This document shows positions 1-4,883 of a stretch of DNA of 5,262 nt, in pieces (within the stretch, counting starts at the first letter, position 1; the number at the start of each line of letters is the position of its first letter). The position numbers were made by a program, and so were the translations under genes. The notes under the pieces were generated by a model, which saw nothing but the letters and a program-made list of their open reading frames with translations, had not been told where the DNA came from and did no database searches. This DNA comes from Dehalococcoidales bacterium (lineage in GTDB: Bacteria; Chloroflexota; Dehalococcoidia; Dehalococcoidales; JAUXAE01). The stretch covers positions 1 to 5,262 of the forward strand of contig JAUXAE010000079.1 of assembly GCA_030620035.1 (NCBI GenBank). The letters are read 5' to 3'.

Positions 1-12
1 CCTTTTTTGTTG

Positions 13-21
13 TGGTATAAT
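13..21 (+). promoter_or_regulatory. Extended -10 promoter element (TGGTATAAT) of the AT-rich gene
   Basis: The bases TGGTATAAT match the extended -10 consensus TGnTATAAT perfectly. The last T (21) is six bases from the ATG at 28, so transcription would be expected to begin at or next to the A of the start codon. There is no Shine-Dalgarno between this box and the ATG. A -35 box would lie outside the window. The same element with the same six-base spacing stands before the zinc-ribbon gene at 2916. Confidence 0.55.
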
Positions 22-27
22 TGGCCA

Positions 28-297
28 ATGTCTACTGTTTTAGTTACTGATTGGTTAGCATATAGCGCTGTAGCTACATTCCTTGCTGTATTAGTTGCTT
101 TAGGATTAGGAATACATAAAGCTATACAATCTAATAAGTTCAGAAAGAGAGACGCCAAATTTAGGAATATTGAAAGGATAGTAGATTGGGCTACGAGAGC
201 TAAAAAAGCAACTACTACACCTTTATCCGGTGGGGAAGAAAGGAATACAGCCCTTAGGAAAAAAATATACATATTAGATTACATAGTATTTTATTAG
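28..297 (+). CDS. Small membrane-anchored protein of unknown function, N-terminal part of a frameshifted gene
   Basis: I do not recognise the family. The reading frame gives 89 residues from the ATG at 28 and stops at 295-297. Residues about 8-28 form one hydrophobic segment (AVATFLAVLVALGLGI) after a short, mostly polar start, followed by a basic stretch (KFRKRDAKFR). This suggests a signal anchor with the rest of the protein in the cytoplasm. The frame is also open upstream to base 1, with a TTG at 7, but the ATG is preferred because a perfect extended -10 box would be inside the longer version. The last dozen residues are probably artefactual: after the seven-A run at 259-265 the -1 frame stays open for another 108 codons and reads like the natural continuation. 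The base composition (35% GC at 61-120) and the many TTA, AGA and ATA codons differ from the transporter genes next door, so the gene may be acquired. Confidence 0.5.
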   Translation: MSTVLVTDWLAYSAVATFLAVLVALGLGIHKAIQSNKFRKRDAKFRNIERIVDWATRAKKATTTPLSGGEERNTALRKKIYILDYIVFY

Positions 298-590
298 AAG
301 CAGAGTTTATTCGTGAAATTAGTAAGAATGCTGGCTACGAAAAAGAGATTGAGTCTTTCGTTGAGGCATATGGTTCTGTTTGGTACTGTAGAGGCCGAGA
401 GGCAAACCTAGAAGCAGTTGAATTAGAAGAAAGTTGGGGGTACGACCCATTCAATACAATTTCATCTATGAAGAAAAAATACGAAGATGCGGAAGATAAA
501 AGGGCAATATTCAGAGAATGCAGTACAGATATTTCCAACGCATACAAAAACCTTGTTGCTAAAGTAGCTAAAGACCTATCCAATGACTAA
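258..590 (+). pseudogene. C-terminal continuation of the AT-rich membrane-anchored gene in the -1 frame
   Basis: From 258 to the TAA at 588-590 the third frame is open and gives a soluble, charged, probably helical segment (LLEAEFIREISKNAG, then VEAYGSVWYC, ending KVAKDLSND). It has no credible start of its own; the first in-frame ATG is at 468, well inside. The seven-A run at 259-265 overlaps its 5' end. One extra A there would fuse it to the gene starting at 28 and give a protein of about 187 residues: one N-terminal transmembrane helix and a cytoplasmic helical domain. Codon use and AT-richness match the upstream part. The break may be a real inactivating or phase-varying indel, a sequencing or assembly error in a homopolymer, or, less likely, programmed -1 slippage; the heptamer in frame is G AAA AAA, not the classic A AAA AAG. 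Function unknown. Confidence 0.5.
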
Positions 591-733
591 TCTCGTCCTC
601 CTTCTCTTTTTATCCTTTGCGCCCACCAGCCAGCTAAGCCAGAGGGGAGGTACCCCTAGGAGGACGGAGAAGAAGATGGGCGCCGCCAGAAGGGGCTGAA
701 CCGCCAGTAGGCTATCTCTCAGCCTGAGCCACA
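591..733. other. Gene-free gap at the composition boundary
   Basis: This 143-base gap separates the convergent ends of the AT-rich gene and the transporter permease, and it is where composition rises to that of the core. I see no gene. It holds a 9-base inverted repeat, CGTCCTCCT (594-602) and AGGAGGACG (658-666), enclosing a smaller AGGGG/CCCCT hairpin (643-647, 653-657), and a 7-base direct repeat CCGCCAG (683-689, 701-707). None is followed by a T run on the relevant strand, so no intrinsic terminator is called for either gene. Confidence 0.4.
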
Positions 734-2005
734 TCACTCATACCTCAGCGCCTCCACCGGGTCGAGCTGGGCGGCCCTGTTGGCCGGGTACAGCGCCGCC
801 ACCAAGCTTATAGCGGTGGTCAGAGCAATAATGCCAAAGATGAGCCATAAGGGGAAAACTGACATCTGAAAGTTGGGGAAGCCACTGAGAAAGGTCTGGC
901 TGCCAATGATGTTTAACAGCTGCCCCAGAACATAGCCCAGACCAACACCAACAGCCCCGCCCAGGAAGCCTAGGGCGGCCCCCTCCATGGTGAACATAAG
1001 GCGCACTGTCCCCTTGGTGGCTCCCACCGCCTTCATCACCCCTATCTCCCGGGTGCGCTCATGGATAGCCATCAGCAGTGTGTTGACAATACCGATGGCG
1101 GCCACCACCAGGGCGATGACACCAAAGGCACTGAGCCCAATCTGGATAACACTGAAGACACTGTTTATCTCATCCAGTATCTCACCTGGGGTTATGGTAA
1201 AAAAGCCGAGAGCCTCTATGTCCCGGGCCACCCGGTCAATGATGGTGGCATCGGTTACCTTTACTTTAAGTAGGAAGCCGGGCTGCTCCTCGGTATAGAG
1301 ACGGGGATTATCCTGATAGTAGCGGGCCATCTCCTGGGCGTCAGCCATAGGTATCAGGACTTCAGCGGCATTGAGTGTGCTCTGAATTACGCCGACTACG
1401 GTAAAAGAGTACTGGTTGGTATCCCGGTCGTAGGGATTGAGCTTGCCCACGGTAATGATGACCTGTTGGCCCAGGGCCGACTCGGCATCGGCCCAGCCGA
1501 AGGCGTCAAGATAATCATAGGCAATGAGGCACTGGCCGCTGGCCGCTTCAGCAAAATAGCCGCCGGCCACCAGCTGCCTCAGGCTGACCTCATAATCAGG
1601 GCCGGTGGTGGCCAAAAGGCTAAATTTCCGCTCGCTATCCTGGGGGCTGATATAGAGGGCCGGGGTTGCCATGGCAAAATCAACCCGCTCAACACCTGGG
1701 GTGGCCCGTATCCGGGCCACATCTTGCTGGGTAAAAGGCTGGGGTATCTCAACCTCGGTGACGGTTATCTCATGGGGGCCGCCCCGACCGCTAAAGGCCC
1801 TCTCAACCGTAGACACCGTCAGTGAATCCTGAGGCACCATAAGGCCAAACTGGTCGACAATAAAACTCTGCAGGCCATTACCCAGAGATATCACCAGCGC
1901 TATCAGGGTAGCCCCGATGACCACGGCCAGAATGGTCAGAGATGTGCGCAGCCGGCGGCGCCACAGTCCGGAAAAAGACATCGCCGCCAGGTCGCTAAAG
2001 CGCAA
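734..2005 (-). CDS. MacB/FtsX-type ABC transporter permease
   Basis: This is the membrane subunit of a type VII (MacB/LolCDE-like) ABC transporter, which couples ATP use to movement of an extracytoplasmic domain. With the start chosen here it is 423 residues. Helix 1 spans about 23-41, directly after the family-typical basic motif WRRRLRTSLT (15-24). An extracytoplasmic core domain covers about 45-285. Three C-terminal FtsX helices lie near 289-312, 340-362 and 385-405, joined by the coupling stretch EIGVMKAVGATKG. The protein ends in DPVEALRYE, as is common in the family. The start is a TTG (2005-2003), one base after the ATPase stop, with a strong Shine-Dalgarno (GGAGAGGAGGGG) five bases upstream; the resulting N-terminus has the family's usual length. 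A longer ATG start at 2086 would overlap the ATPase by 80 bases. An ATG at 1981 lacks a ribosome site. The substrate cannot be told, and no MacA-like gene is present. Confidence 0.9.
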   Translation of the reverse strand: MRFSDLAAMSFSGLWRRRLRTSLTILAVVIGATLIALVISLGNGLQSFIVDQFGLMVPQDSLTVSTVERAFSGRGGPHEITVTEVEIPQPFTQQDVARIRATPGVERVDFAMATPALYISPQDSERKFSLLATTGPDYEVSLRQLVAGGYFAEAASGQCLIAYDYLDAFGWADAESALGQQVIITVGKLNPYDRDTNQYSFTVVGVIQSTLNAAEVLIPMADAQEMARYYQDNPRLYTEEQPGFLLKVKVTDATIIDRVARDIEALGFFTITPGEILDEINSVFSVIQIGLSAFGVIALVVAAIGIVNTLLMAIHERTREIGVMKAVGATKGTVRLMFTMEGAALGFLGGAVGVGLGYVLGQLLNIIGSQTFLSGFPNFQMSVFPLWLIFGIIALTTAISLVAALYPANRAAQLDPVEALRYE

Positions 2006-2006
2006 G

Positions 2007-2684
2007 CTAGCCCCTCCTCTCCTCAACAATGACACCGTCACGCATAAAGAGGGCCCGCGGGGCATGGGCGGCAATATCAAGGTCATGGGTTACCAGAAAC
2101 AGGGTTATGCCCTTTTCCCGGTTAAGGCGAAGAAGCAGCTCAATTATGCGCCCCCCGGTCTTAGAGTCCAGGTTGCCGGTGGGCTCATCGGCCAGAATGA
2201 TTTTGGGCTGGGCAACCAGGGCACGGGCGATGCCAACCCGTTGCCTTTCACCACCAGATAACTGGTTGGGGCGGTGGCCGGCCCGCTGGGCCAGGCCCAC
2301 TGTCTCTAAAGCCTGCCGGGCCAAGTCAAGGCGCCGTTTAGGCGATACCCTAGAGAAAATTAGGGGCAGGGCGACATTCTCCAGGGCATTATAGGTTGGG
2401 TGCAGGTTGAAGGTCTGAAAGACAAAGCCCACGCTGCCATTGCGGTACCGGGAAAGCTCCCGGTCACTGGCCTGGCTTAGGTCTCGGCCGTCTATGATGA
2501 CCCTTCCCGAGGTTGGTGAATCCAGCCCGCCAATGATGTGGAGCATGGTGGACTTCCCGGAACCCGAGGGCCCCACTACGACGACAAACTCCCCCTTGGC
2601 CACCGCCAGGTCTATAGTCGACAGGGCATGGACAGTTTCGTCACCCACCTGGTAAGTCTTGCTGACCTTATCAAGTCTTATCAT
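2007..2684 (-). CDS. MacB/LolD-type ABC transporter ATP-binding protein
   Basis: This 225-residue protein is the cytoplasmic ATPase partner of the permease encoded directly downstream. All nucleotide-binding elements are intact: A-loop Tyr11, Walker A GPSGSGKST (38-46), Q-loop Gln90 in FVFQTFNLHPTYNALENV, signature LSGGERQRVGIARAL (142-156), Walker B IILADEPTGNLD with catalytic Glu167, and switch His200 (VTHD). The Q-loop context and the EPTGNLDS motif are typical of the LolD/MacB/FtsE/SalX group, and the length matches a single nucleotide-binding domain. The TAG stop is one base before the permease TTG start, so translation is probably coupled. The ATG has no Shine-Dalgarno; a promoter (TTGCCA, 18 bases, TATCAT) ends 14 bases upstream, suggesting a very short leader. 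Members of this group act in export or extraction of lipoproteins, peptides or antibiotics; the actual substrate here is unknown. Confidence 0.95.
   Translation of the reverse strand: MIRLDKVSKTYQVGDETVHALSTIDLAVAKGEFVVVVGPSGSGKSTMLHIIGGLDSPTSGRVIIDGRDLSQASDRELSRYRNGSVGFVFQTFNLHPTYNALENVALPLIFSRVSPKRRLDLARQALETVGLAQRAGHRPNQLSGGERQRVGIARALVAQPKIILADEPTGNLDSKTGGRIIELLLRLNREKGITLFLVTHDLDIAAHAPRALFMRDGVIVEERRG
2011..2022 (-). promoter_or_regulatory. Strong Shine-Dalgarno deciding the permease TTG start
   Basis: Read on the minus strand the sequence is GGAGAGGAGGGG, inside the last codons of the ATPase. It lies five bases before the TTG at 2005. It supports that TTG over the ATG at 1981, whose upstream bases (CTGGCGGCG) show no ribosome site, and over the far upstream ATG at 2086. 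Confidence 0.75.
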
Positions 2685-2698
2685 TGGTTTAATTACTA

Positions 2699-2728
2699 AT
2701 GATAAGGCTAAGCCCCTGTCTTTGGCAA
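2699..2728 (-). promoter_or_regulatory. Promoter of the ABC transporter operon
   Basis: On the minus strand TTGCCA (2728-2723) and TATCAT (2704-2699) are separated by 18 bases; each matches five of six consensus positions. The -10 box ends 14 bases before the ATPase ATG, so the leader would be only about 7-8 bases, and no Shine-Dalgarno is seen. The same arrangement (TTGCCA, 18 bases, TATTAT) precedes the rhomboid gene. Confidence 0.5.
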
Positions 2729-2894
2729 ACCCGGGCCCAAGATAAAGCCAATAGCCAGGCTAACCCGTTAAGCAGTGGCAGTGATTAAAGTGGCCAAAAA
2801 AAGGGATGAAACCGAGCCAATAGGCTTAACAACAAGCGGAGTTCTGCCGACACCGCCCAGCAGCCGACTTGACACTTTAGGTAGGGTGTCCTTG

Positions 2895-2909
2895 ATATCA
2901 TGATATAAT
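2895..2909 (+). promoter_or_regulatory. Extended -10 promoter of the zinc-ribbon gene, overlapped by a palindrome
   Basis: TGATATAAT (2901-2909) is a perfect extended -10 element, six bases before the ATG at 2916, predicting a leaderless mRNA. No -35 box sits at the proper distance; a perfect TTGACA at 2869-2874 is 29 bases from the -10 and is too far to pair with it. A perfect 12-base palindrome, ATATCATGATAT (2895-2906), overlaps the promoter and could be an operator or chance. Confidence 0.55.
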
Positions 2910-2915
2910 AAAGTT

Positions 2916-3134
2916 ATGAATATGCCCTATGCTGAATGCCCCAAATGCGGTGCCTGCTATCAGGGTTGGGCATTACTCCACTCACGGCACCAAACCTGCG
3001 CTAGCTGCGGCGTCAAACTCAAGATTACGGTAAACGGGCAGACCTTTGAGGGCTATTCCCCCTTTGACGCCGAAAGATTGATCATCAATCTGGCCCCGGA
3101 TAAGACGAAAAAGAAACACCAGCCAAAGAGATAG
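2916..3134 (+). CDS. Small zinc-ribbon protein of unknown function
   Basis: The product is 72 residues, a typical length for stand-alone zinc ribbons. Two CxxC knuckles, Cys8/Cys11 (ECPKCG) and Cys28/Cys31 (TCASCG), separated by 16 residues, should bind one zinc ion. After the ribbon come a short strand-like stretch (KLKITVNGQTFEGYSPFDAE) and a lysine-rich tail (KTKKKHQPKR), which could contact nucleic acid or acidic partners; that is inference. There is no signal peptide or membrane segment, so it should be cytoplasmic. The ATG at 2916 is favoured over the ATG at 2922 because the extended -10 box lies exactly six bases upstream. No Shine-Dalgarno precedes either. It is read away from the transporter operon, and the following hydrolase gene has its own promoter, so it is probably monocistronic. 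I cannot assign a role; such ribbons occur in transcription, translation and metal-handling proteins. Confidence 0.8.
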   Translation: MNMPYAECPKCGACYQGWALLHSRHQTCASCGVKLKITVNGQTFEGYSPFDAERLIINLAPDKTKKKHQPKR

Positions 3135-3167
3135 GCCCACCTTAAGTCTTTCTATTAGTGCCCCTTA

Positions 3168-3196
3168 TTGACAATGGGCCAGCCCAGAACTACGAT
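3168..3196 (+). promoter_or_regulatory. Promoter of the alpha/beta hydrolase gene
   Basis: A perfect -35 TTGACA (3168-3173) and a -10 TACGAT (3191-3196, four of six matches including T1, A2 and T6) are 17 bases apart. Transcription would start near 3203, about three bases before the ATG at 3206. The promoter would lie inside the coding region if the GTG at 3158 were the start, which argues for the ATG. Confidence 0.5.
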
Positions 3197-3205
3197 TATC
3201 CCGAG

Positions 3206-4042
3206 ATGAATGACCCCTTTATGTTGGGCATCTGGATTGTGGCTCTTATCGCCGGTGCCTATGTTATCTATACCACCTTCTTCTTCATTCTCCAGTCCCG
3301 CTACATTTACTATCCGGAAGGTGTTCTGTCGGCCGACCCGGCCAGCATCGGGCTTGGCTATGAGAGCGTCTCATTTAAAACCCAGGACGGGGTCAGGCTC
3401 TCTGGTTGGTTTATTGCCGGCCAGAGAGCCCGAGGGGTGCTTCTGTTCTGTCACGGTAACGCGGGCAACATGTCACACCGTCTGGGGTTGATTCAAATAT
3501 TTCATCGGCTGGGACTGGACATCTTCATCTTCGACTACCGAGGTTACGGCCACAGCCAGGGAAAACCCAGCGAACAGGGCCTATATCAGGATGCCGAGGC
3601 TGCCTGGCGCTACCTAGTCCGGGAACGACGGGTGAGCCCTGATGAGATAATTGTTTTCGGCAGGTCACTGGGAGGTGCCGTGGCCGCCCGGCTGGCCCAG
3701 AGCCACCGGCTAAAGGCACTCATCCTCGAATCAACATTTACCTCCCTCGGCGATATTGCCGCCAAGGTATATCCCTACCTGCCAACCAGACTGTTGCTTG
3801 GTTCTAGATTCAATACGGCCGGCTACCTTGGTAGGGTAGACTGCCCCGTTCTGATTGTCCATAGCCGCCAGGACGAGGTAATACCCTTTGGCCACGGGCG
3901 GAGGCTATTTGAAAGGGCCCGGGAGCCCAAGAGATTTCTTGAGATTACCGGCGGCCACAGTGACGGATTCACTACCTCAGGTAAACAATATGAAGACGGC
4001 CTGAAGGCGTTCATCTCGGGATATACTAAAGCCAATAGTTGA
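3206..4042 (+). CDS. Membrane-anchored alpha/beta hydrolase, BEM46/ABHD13-like
   Basis: With the ATG start the protein has 278 residues. Residues about 7-29 are one hydrophobic helix (signal anchor), followed by RYIYYPEG and the alpha/beta fold, a layout seen in the BEM46/ABHD13 group. The oxyanion motif HGNAG is at 83-87 and DYRGYGHSQG at 110-119. The nucleophile is Ser154 in the elbow GRSLGG (152-157). The acid is Asp223 (HSRQDEVIPF) and the base His251 (GGHSDG), so the triad is complete. It should be an active serine hydrolase (esterase, thioesterase or lipase-like) at the membrane; the substrate is unknown. Which side of the membrane the catalytic domain faces is not settled by sequence. 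A GTG at 3158 would add 16 residues, but it has no ribosome site and would contain the TTGACA/TACGAT promoter. The gene lies 71 bases after the zinc-ribbon gene and 82 before the rhomboid. Confidence 0.88.
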   Translation: MNDPFMLGIWIVALIAGAYVIYTTFFFILQSRYIYYPEGVLSADPASIGLGYESVSFKTQDGVRLSGWFIAGQRARGVLLFCHGNAGNMSHRLGLIQIFHRLGLDIFIFDYRGYGHSQGKPSEQGLYQDAEAAWRYLVRERRVSPDEIIVFGRSLGGAVAARLAQSHRLKALILESTFTSLGDIAAKVYPYLPTRLLLGSRFNTAGYLGRVDCPVLIVHSRQDEVIPFGHGRRLFERAREPKRFLEITGGHSDGFTTSGKQYEDGLKAFISGYTKANS

Positions 4043-4049
4043 TATTGGC
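4031..4049 (+). terminator. Hairpin over the hydrolase stop codon
   Basis: GCCAATA (4031-4037) and TATTGGC (4043-4049) form a perfect 7-base stem with a five-base loop that holds the TGA stop. There is no T run after it, so it is not a standard intrinsic terminator; it could weakly terminate or protect the mRNA 3' end. The left arm belongs to the 9-mer AGCCAATAG that also occurs at 2746 and 2815. Confidence 0.3.
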
Positions 4050-4083
4050 CTGTTCTCAAGCGGTTGGGCAATCTGTGACTTTC

Positions 4084-4113
4084 TTGCCAAAGTGGGCACC
4101 TAAAGGTTATTAT
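4084..4113 (+). promoter_or_regulatory. Promoter of the rhomboid gene
   Basis: TTGCCA (4084-4089) and TATTAT (4108-4113) are 18 bases apart, each matching five of six consensus positions. The -10 ends 11 bases before the ATG at 4125, leaving a leader of roughly 4-5 bases with no Shine-Dalgarno. AAAGG at 4103-4106 and its flank is too far upstream (about 18 bases) to serve this ATG. Confidence 0.5.
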
Positions 4114-4124
4114 GACGCCAAACA

Positions 4125-4697
4125 ATGAACTATAGAGGCTATCAAGGCTTTAGGCTAAGCCCAGTATTGATGCTGATAGCCGCCAACCTGCTGCTGTTTG
4201 TAGTTACGACCGTACAACCCGAATTAATTCTCTCCTTTGGCCTGCAGCCGGCTAGCTTCCCCACCGAACCATGGACGCTGATAACCAGCCTGTTTATCCA
4301 TAGCGGCCTTTTCCACATTATAGCCAACATGCTGGCCCTCTACTTCTTGGGCGGTTACCTCTCCAGATTGACAGGGGATAAGCAATTTTTAATTGTTTAT
4401 TTTGGCGGTGGCCTACTGGGCAGCCTTCTATTTGTACTGCTGGGGTCGCCCCTGGCCATAGCCGTTGGCGCCTCAGGGGCCATCTTCGCCCTGGGTGGTG
4501 TCCTGGCCATGTTAAGGCCCAACCTCAGGGTCTTTATCATCCCGATACCGGTCCCTATGCCTCTATGGGTAGCCATTATCGGCGGTTTCCTTGTTTTATC
4601 CCTTCTCCCCTTTGTAGCCTGGCAGGCCCACCTTGGCGGCTTGGTCTTTGGCCTTGTCGCCGGCTATCTTTTCCGAAGTCGGCGCCGCTTCTTTTAG
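4125..4697 (+). CDS. Rhomboid family intramembrane serine protease
   Basis: The product is 190 residues, the compact six-helix bacterial rhomboid form with no extra domain. Hydrophobic helices fall at about 13-30, 54-76, 87-106, 112-130, 147-163 and 168-183. The family landmarks are present: the L1 region WTLITSLFIHSG, helix-2 residues His64 and Asn68 (HIIANMLAL; the equivalents of GlpG His150 and Asn154), the nucleophile Ser117 in GASG (115-118), and the catalytic His169 in AWQAHLGG. The catalytic dyad is therefore intact, and the enzyme should cut transmembrane substrates within the membrane; its targets are unknown. The tail RSRRRFF is basic, consistent with a cytoplasmic C-terminus. The ATG at 4125 gives the usual short N-terminus. 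A nearby ATG at 4112 is in another frame and reads only seven codons. It has its own promoter and is followed by two hairpins, so it is probably monocistronic. Confidence 0.93.
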   Translation: MNYRGYQGFRLSPVLMLIAANLLLFVVTTVQPELILSFGLQPASFPTEPWTLITSLFIHSGLFHIIANMLALYFLGGYLSRLTGDKQFLIVYFGGGLLGSLLFVLLGSPLAIAVGASGAIFALGGVLAMLRPNLRVFIIPIPVPMPLWVAIIGGFLVLSLLPFVAWQAHLGGLVFGLVAGYLFRSRRRFF

Positions 4698-4726
4698 GTT
4701 GGCCAGCATCCGGCTCTTTGCCCATT

Positions 4727-4770
4727 TGTCCCCGCTCCGGGACAGAATATATTGCCAACAGGCAATTTCT
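4727..4770 (+). terminator. Tandem hairpins after the rhomboid gene, possible terminator
   Basis: Two small hairpins follow the rhomboid stop. The first is TGTCCC (4727-4732) with GGGACA (4739-4744). The second is ATTGCC (4751-4756) with GGCAAT (4761-4766), a four-base loop, and then TTCT. The tail of the second is only a weak T tract, so terminator activity is uncertain, but the position between a gene end and the next promoter fits. Confidence 0.4.
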
Positions 4771-4803
4771 ATAGCCCCCTGCTGTGGCTTAATCAGTGTG
4801 TCA

Positions 4804-4816
4804 GAATAGGCTATTC
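4804..4816. repeat. Dyad upstream of the PAS-gene promoter, possible operator
   Basis: GAATAG (4804-4809) and CTATTC (4811-4816) flank a single G, a perfect 6+6 inverted repeat. Its edge is 10 bases upstream of the TTGACA box, a place where an activator could bind. No known operator is recognised, and a dyad of this size can arise by chance. Confidence 0.3.
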
Positions 4817-4826
4817 CGTCGTGTTG

Positions 4827-4855
4827 TTGACAAAAGTCGTTTTTGTGCATAAAAT
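4827..4855 (+). promoter_or_regulatory. Strong sigma-70-type promoter of the PAS-domain gene
   Basis: A perfect -35 TTGACA (4827-4832) and a -10 TAAAAT (4850-4855, five of six) are 17 bases apart, the optimal spacing. Transcription should start near 4862, leaving a leader of about 22 bases that carries the Shine-Dalgarno AAAGGTG (4872-4878), five bases before the ATG. It is the only promoter in the window with a conventional leader. Confidence 0.65.
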
Positions 4856-4883
4856 AGAGCTATCTGTCACCAAAGGTGCAATT

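Noticed and set aside
258..266. Programmed -1 frameshift site
   Set aside because: The in-frame heptamer is G AAA AAA, which does not allow full re-pairing in the P site, and no downstream stem or pseudoknot was recognised. A homopolymer indel is simpler.
335..583. Minus-strand frame of 82 codons opposite the AT-rich gene
   Set aside because: The + strand frame here continues the upstream gene in composition and protein character; the antisense product shows no motif, and no ribosome site was found.
594..666. The 9-base inverted repeat as ends of an insertion sequence or a bidirectional terminator
   Set aside because: Only 55 bases lie between the arms, with no transposase, no flanking target duplication and no T run after either arm.
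1466..1825. Long + strand frame opposite the ABC permease
   Set aside because: It is the antisense shadow of a well-supported membrane protein; the residues are biased and no domain is seen. The same applies to the other + strand frames within 987-2655.
2775..2903. A 42-codon + strand frame with GTG starts (MAVIKVAKKRDETEPIGL at its beginning) in the divergent intergenic region
   Set aside because: No Shine-Dalgarno or promoter at a suitable distance, a length easily reached by chance, and it ends inside the zinc-ribbon promoter. No family is recognised.
2869..2909. TTGACA at 2869-2874 as the -35 partner of the TATAAT at 2904-2909
   Set aside because: The gap is 29 bases, far from the usual 16-18, and no good -10 lies 17 bases after the TTGACA.
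4112..4135. ATG with AAAGG five bases upstream, reading MTPNNEL and stop, overlapping the rhomboid start
   Set aside because: Seven codons in a different frame with no conserved role known. It may be chance; the rhomboid ATG gives the correct family N-terminus.
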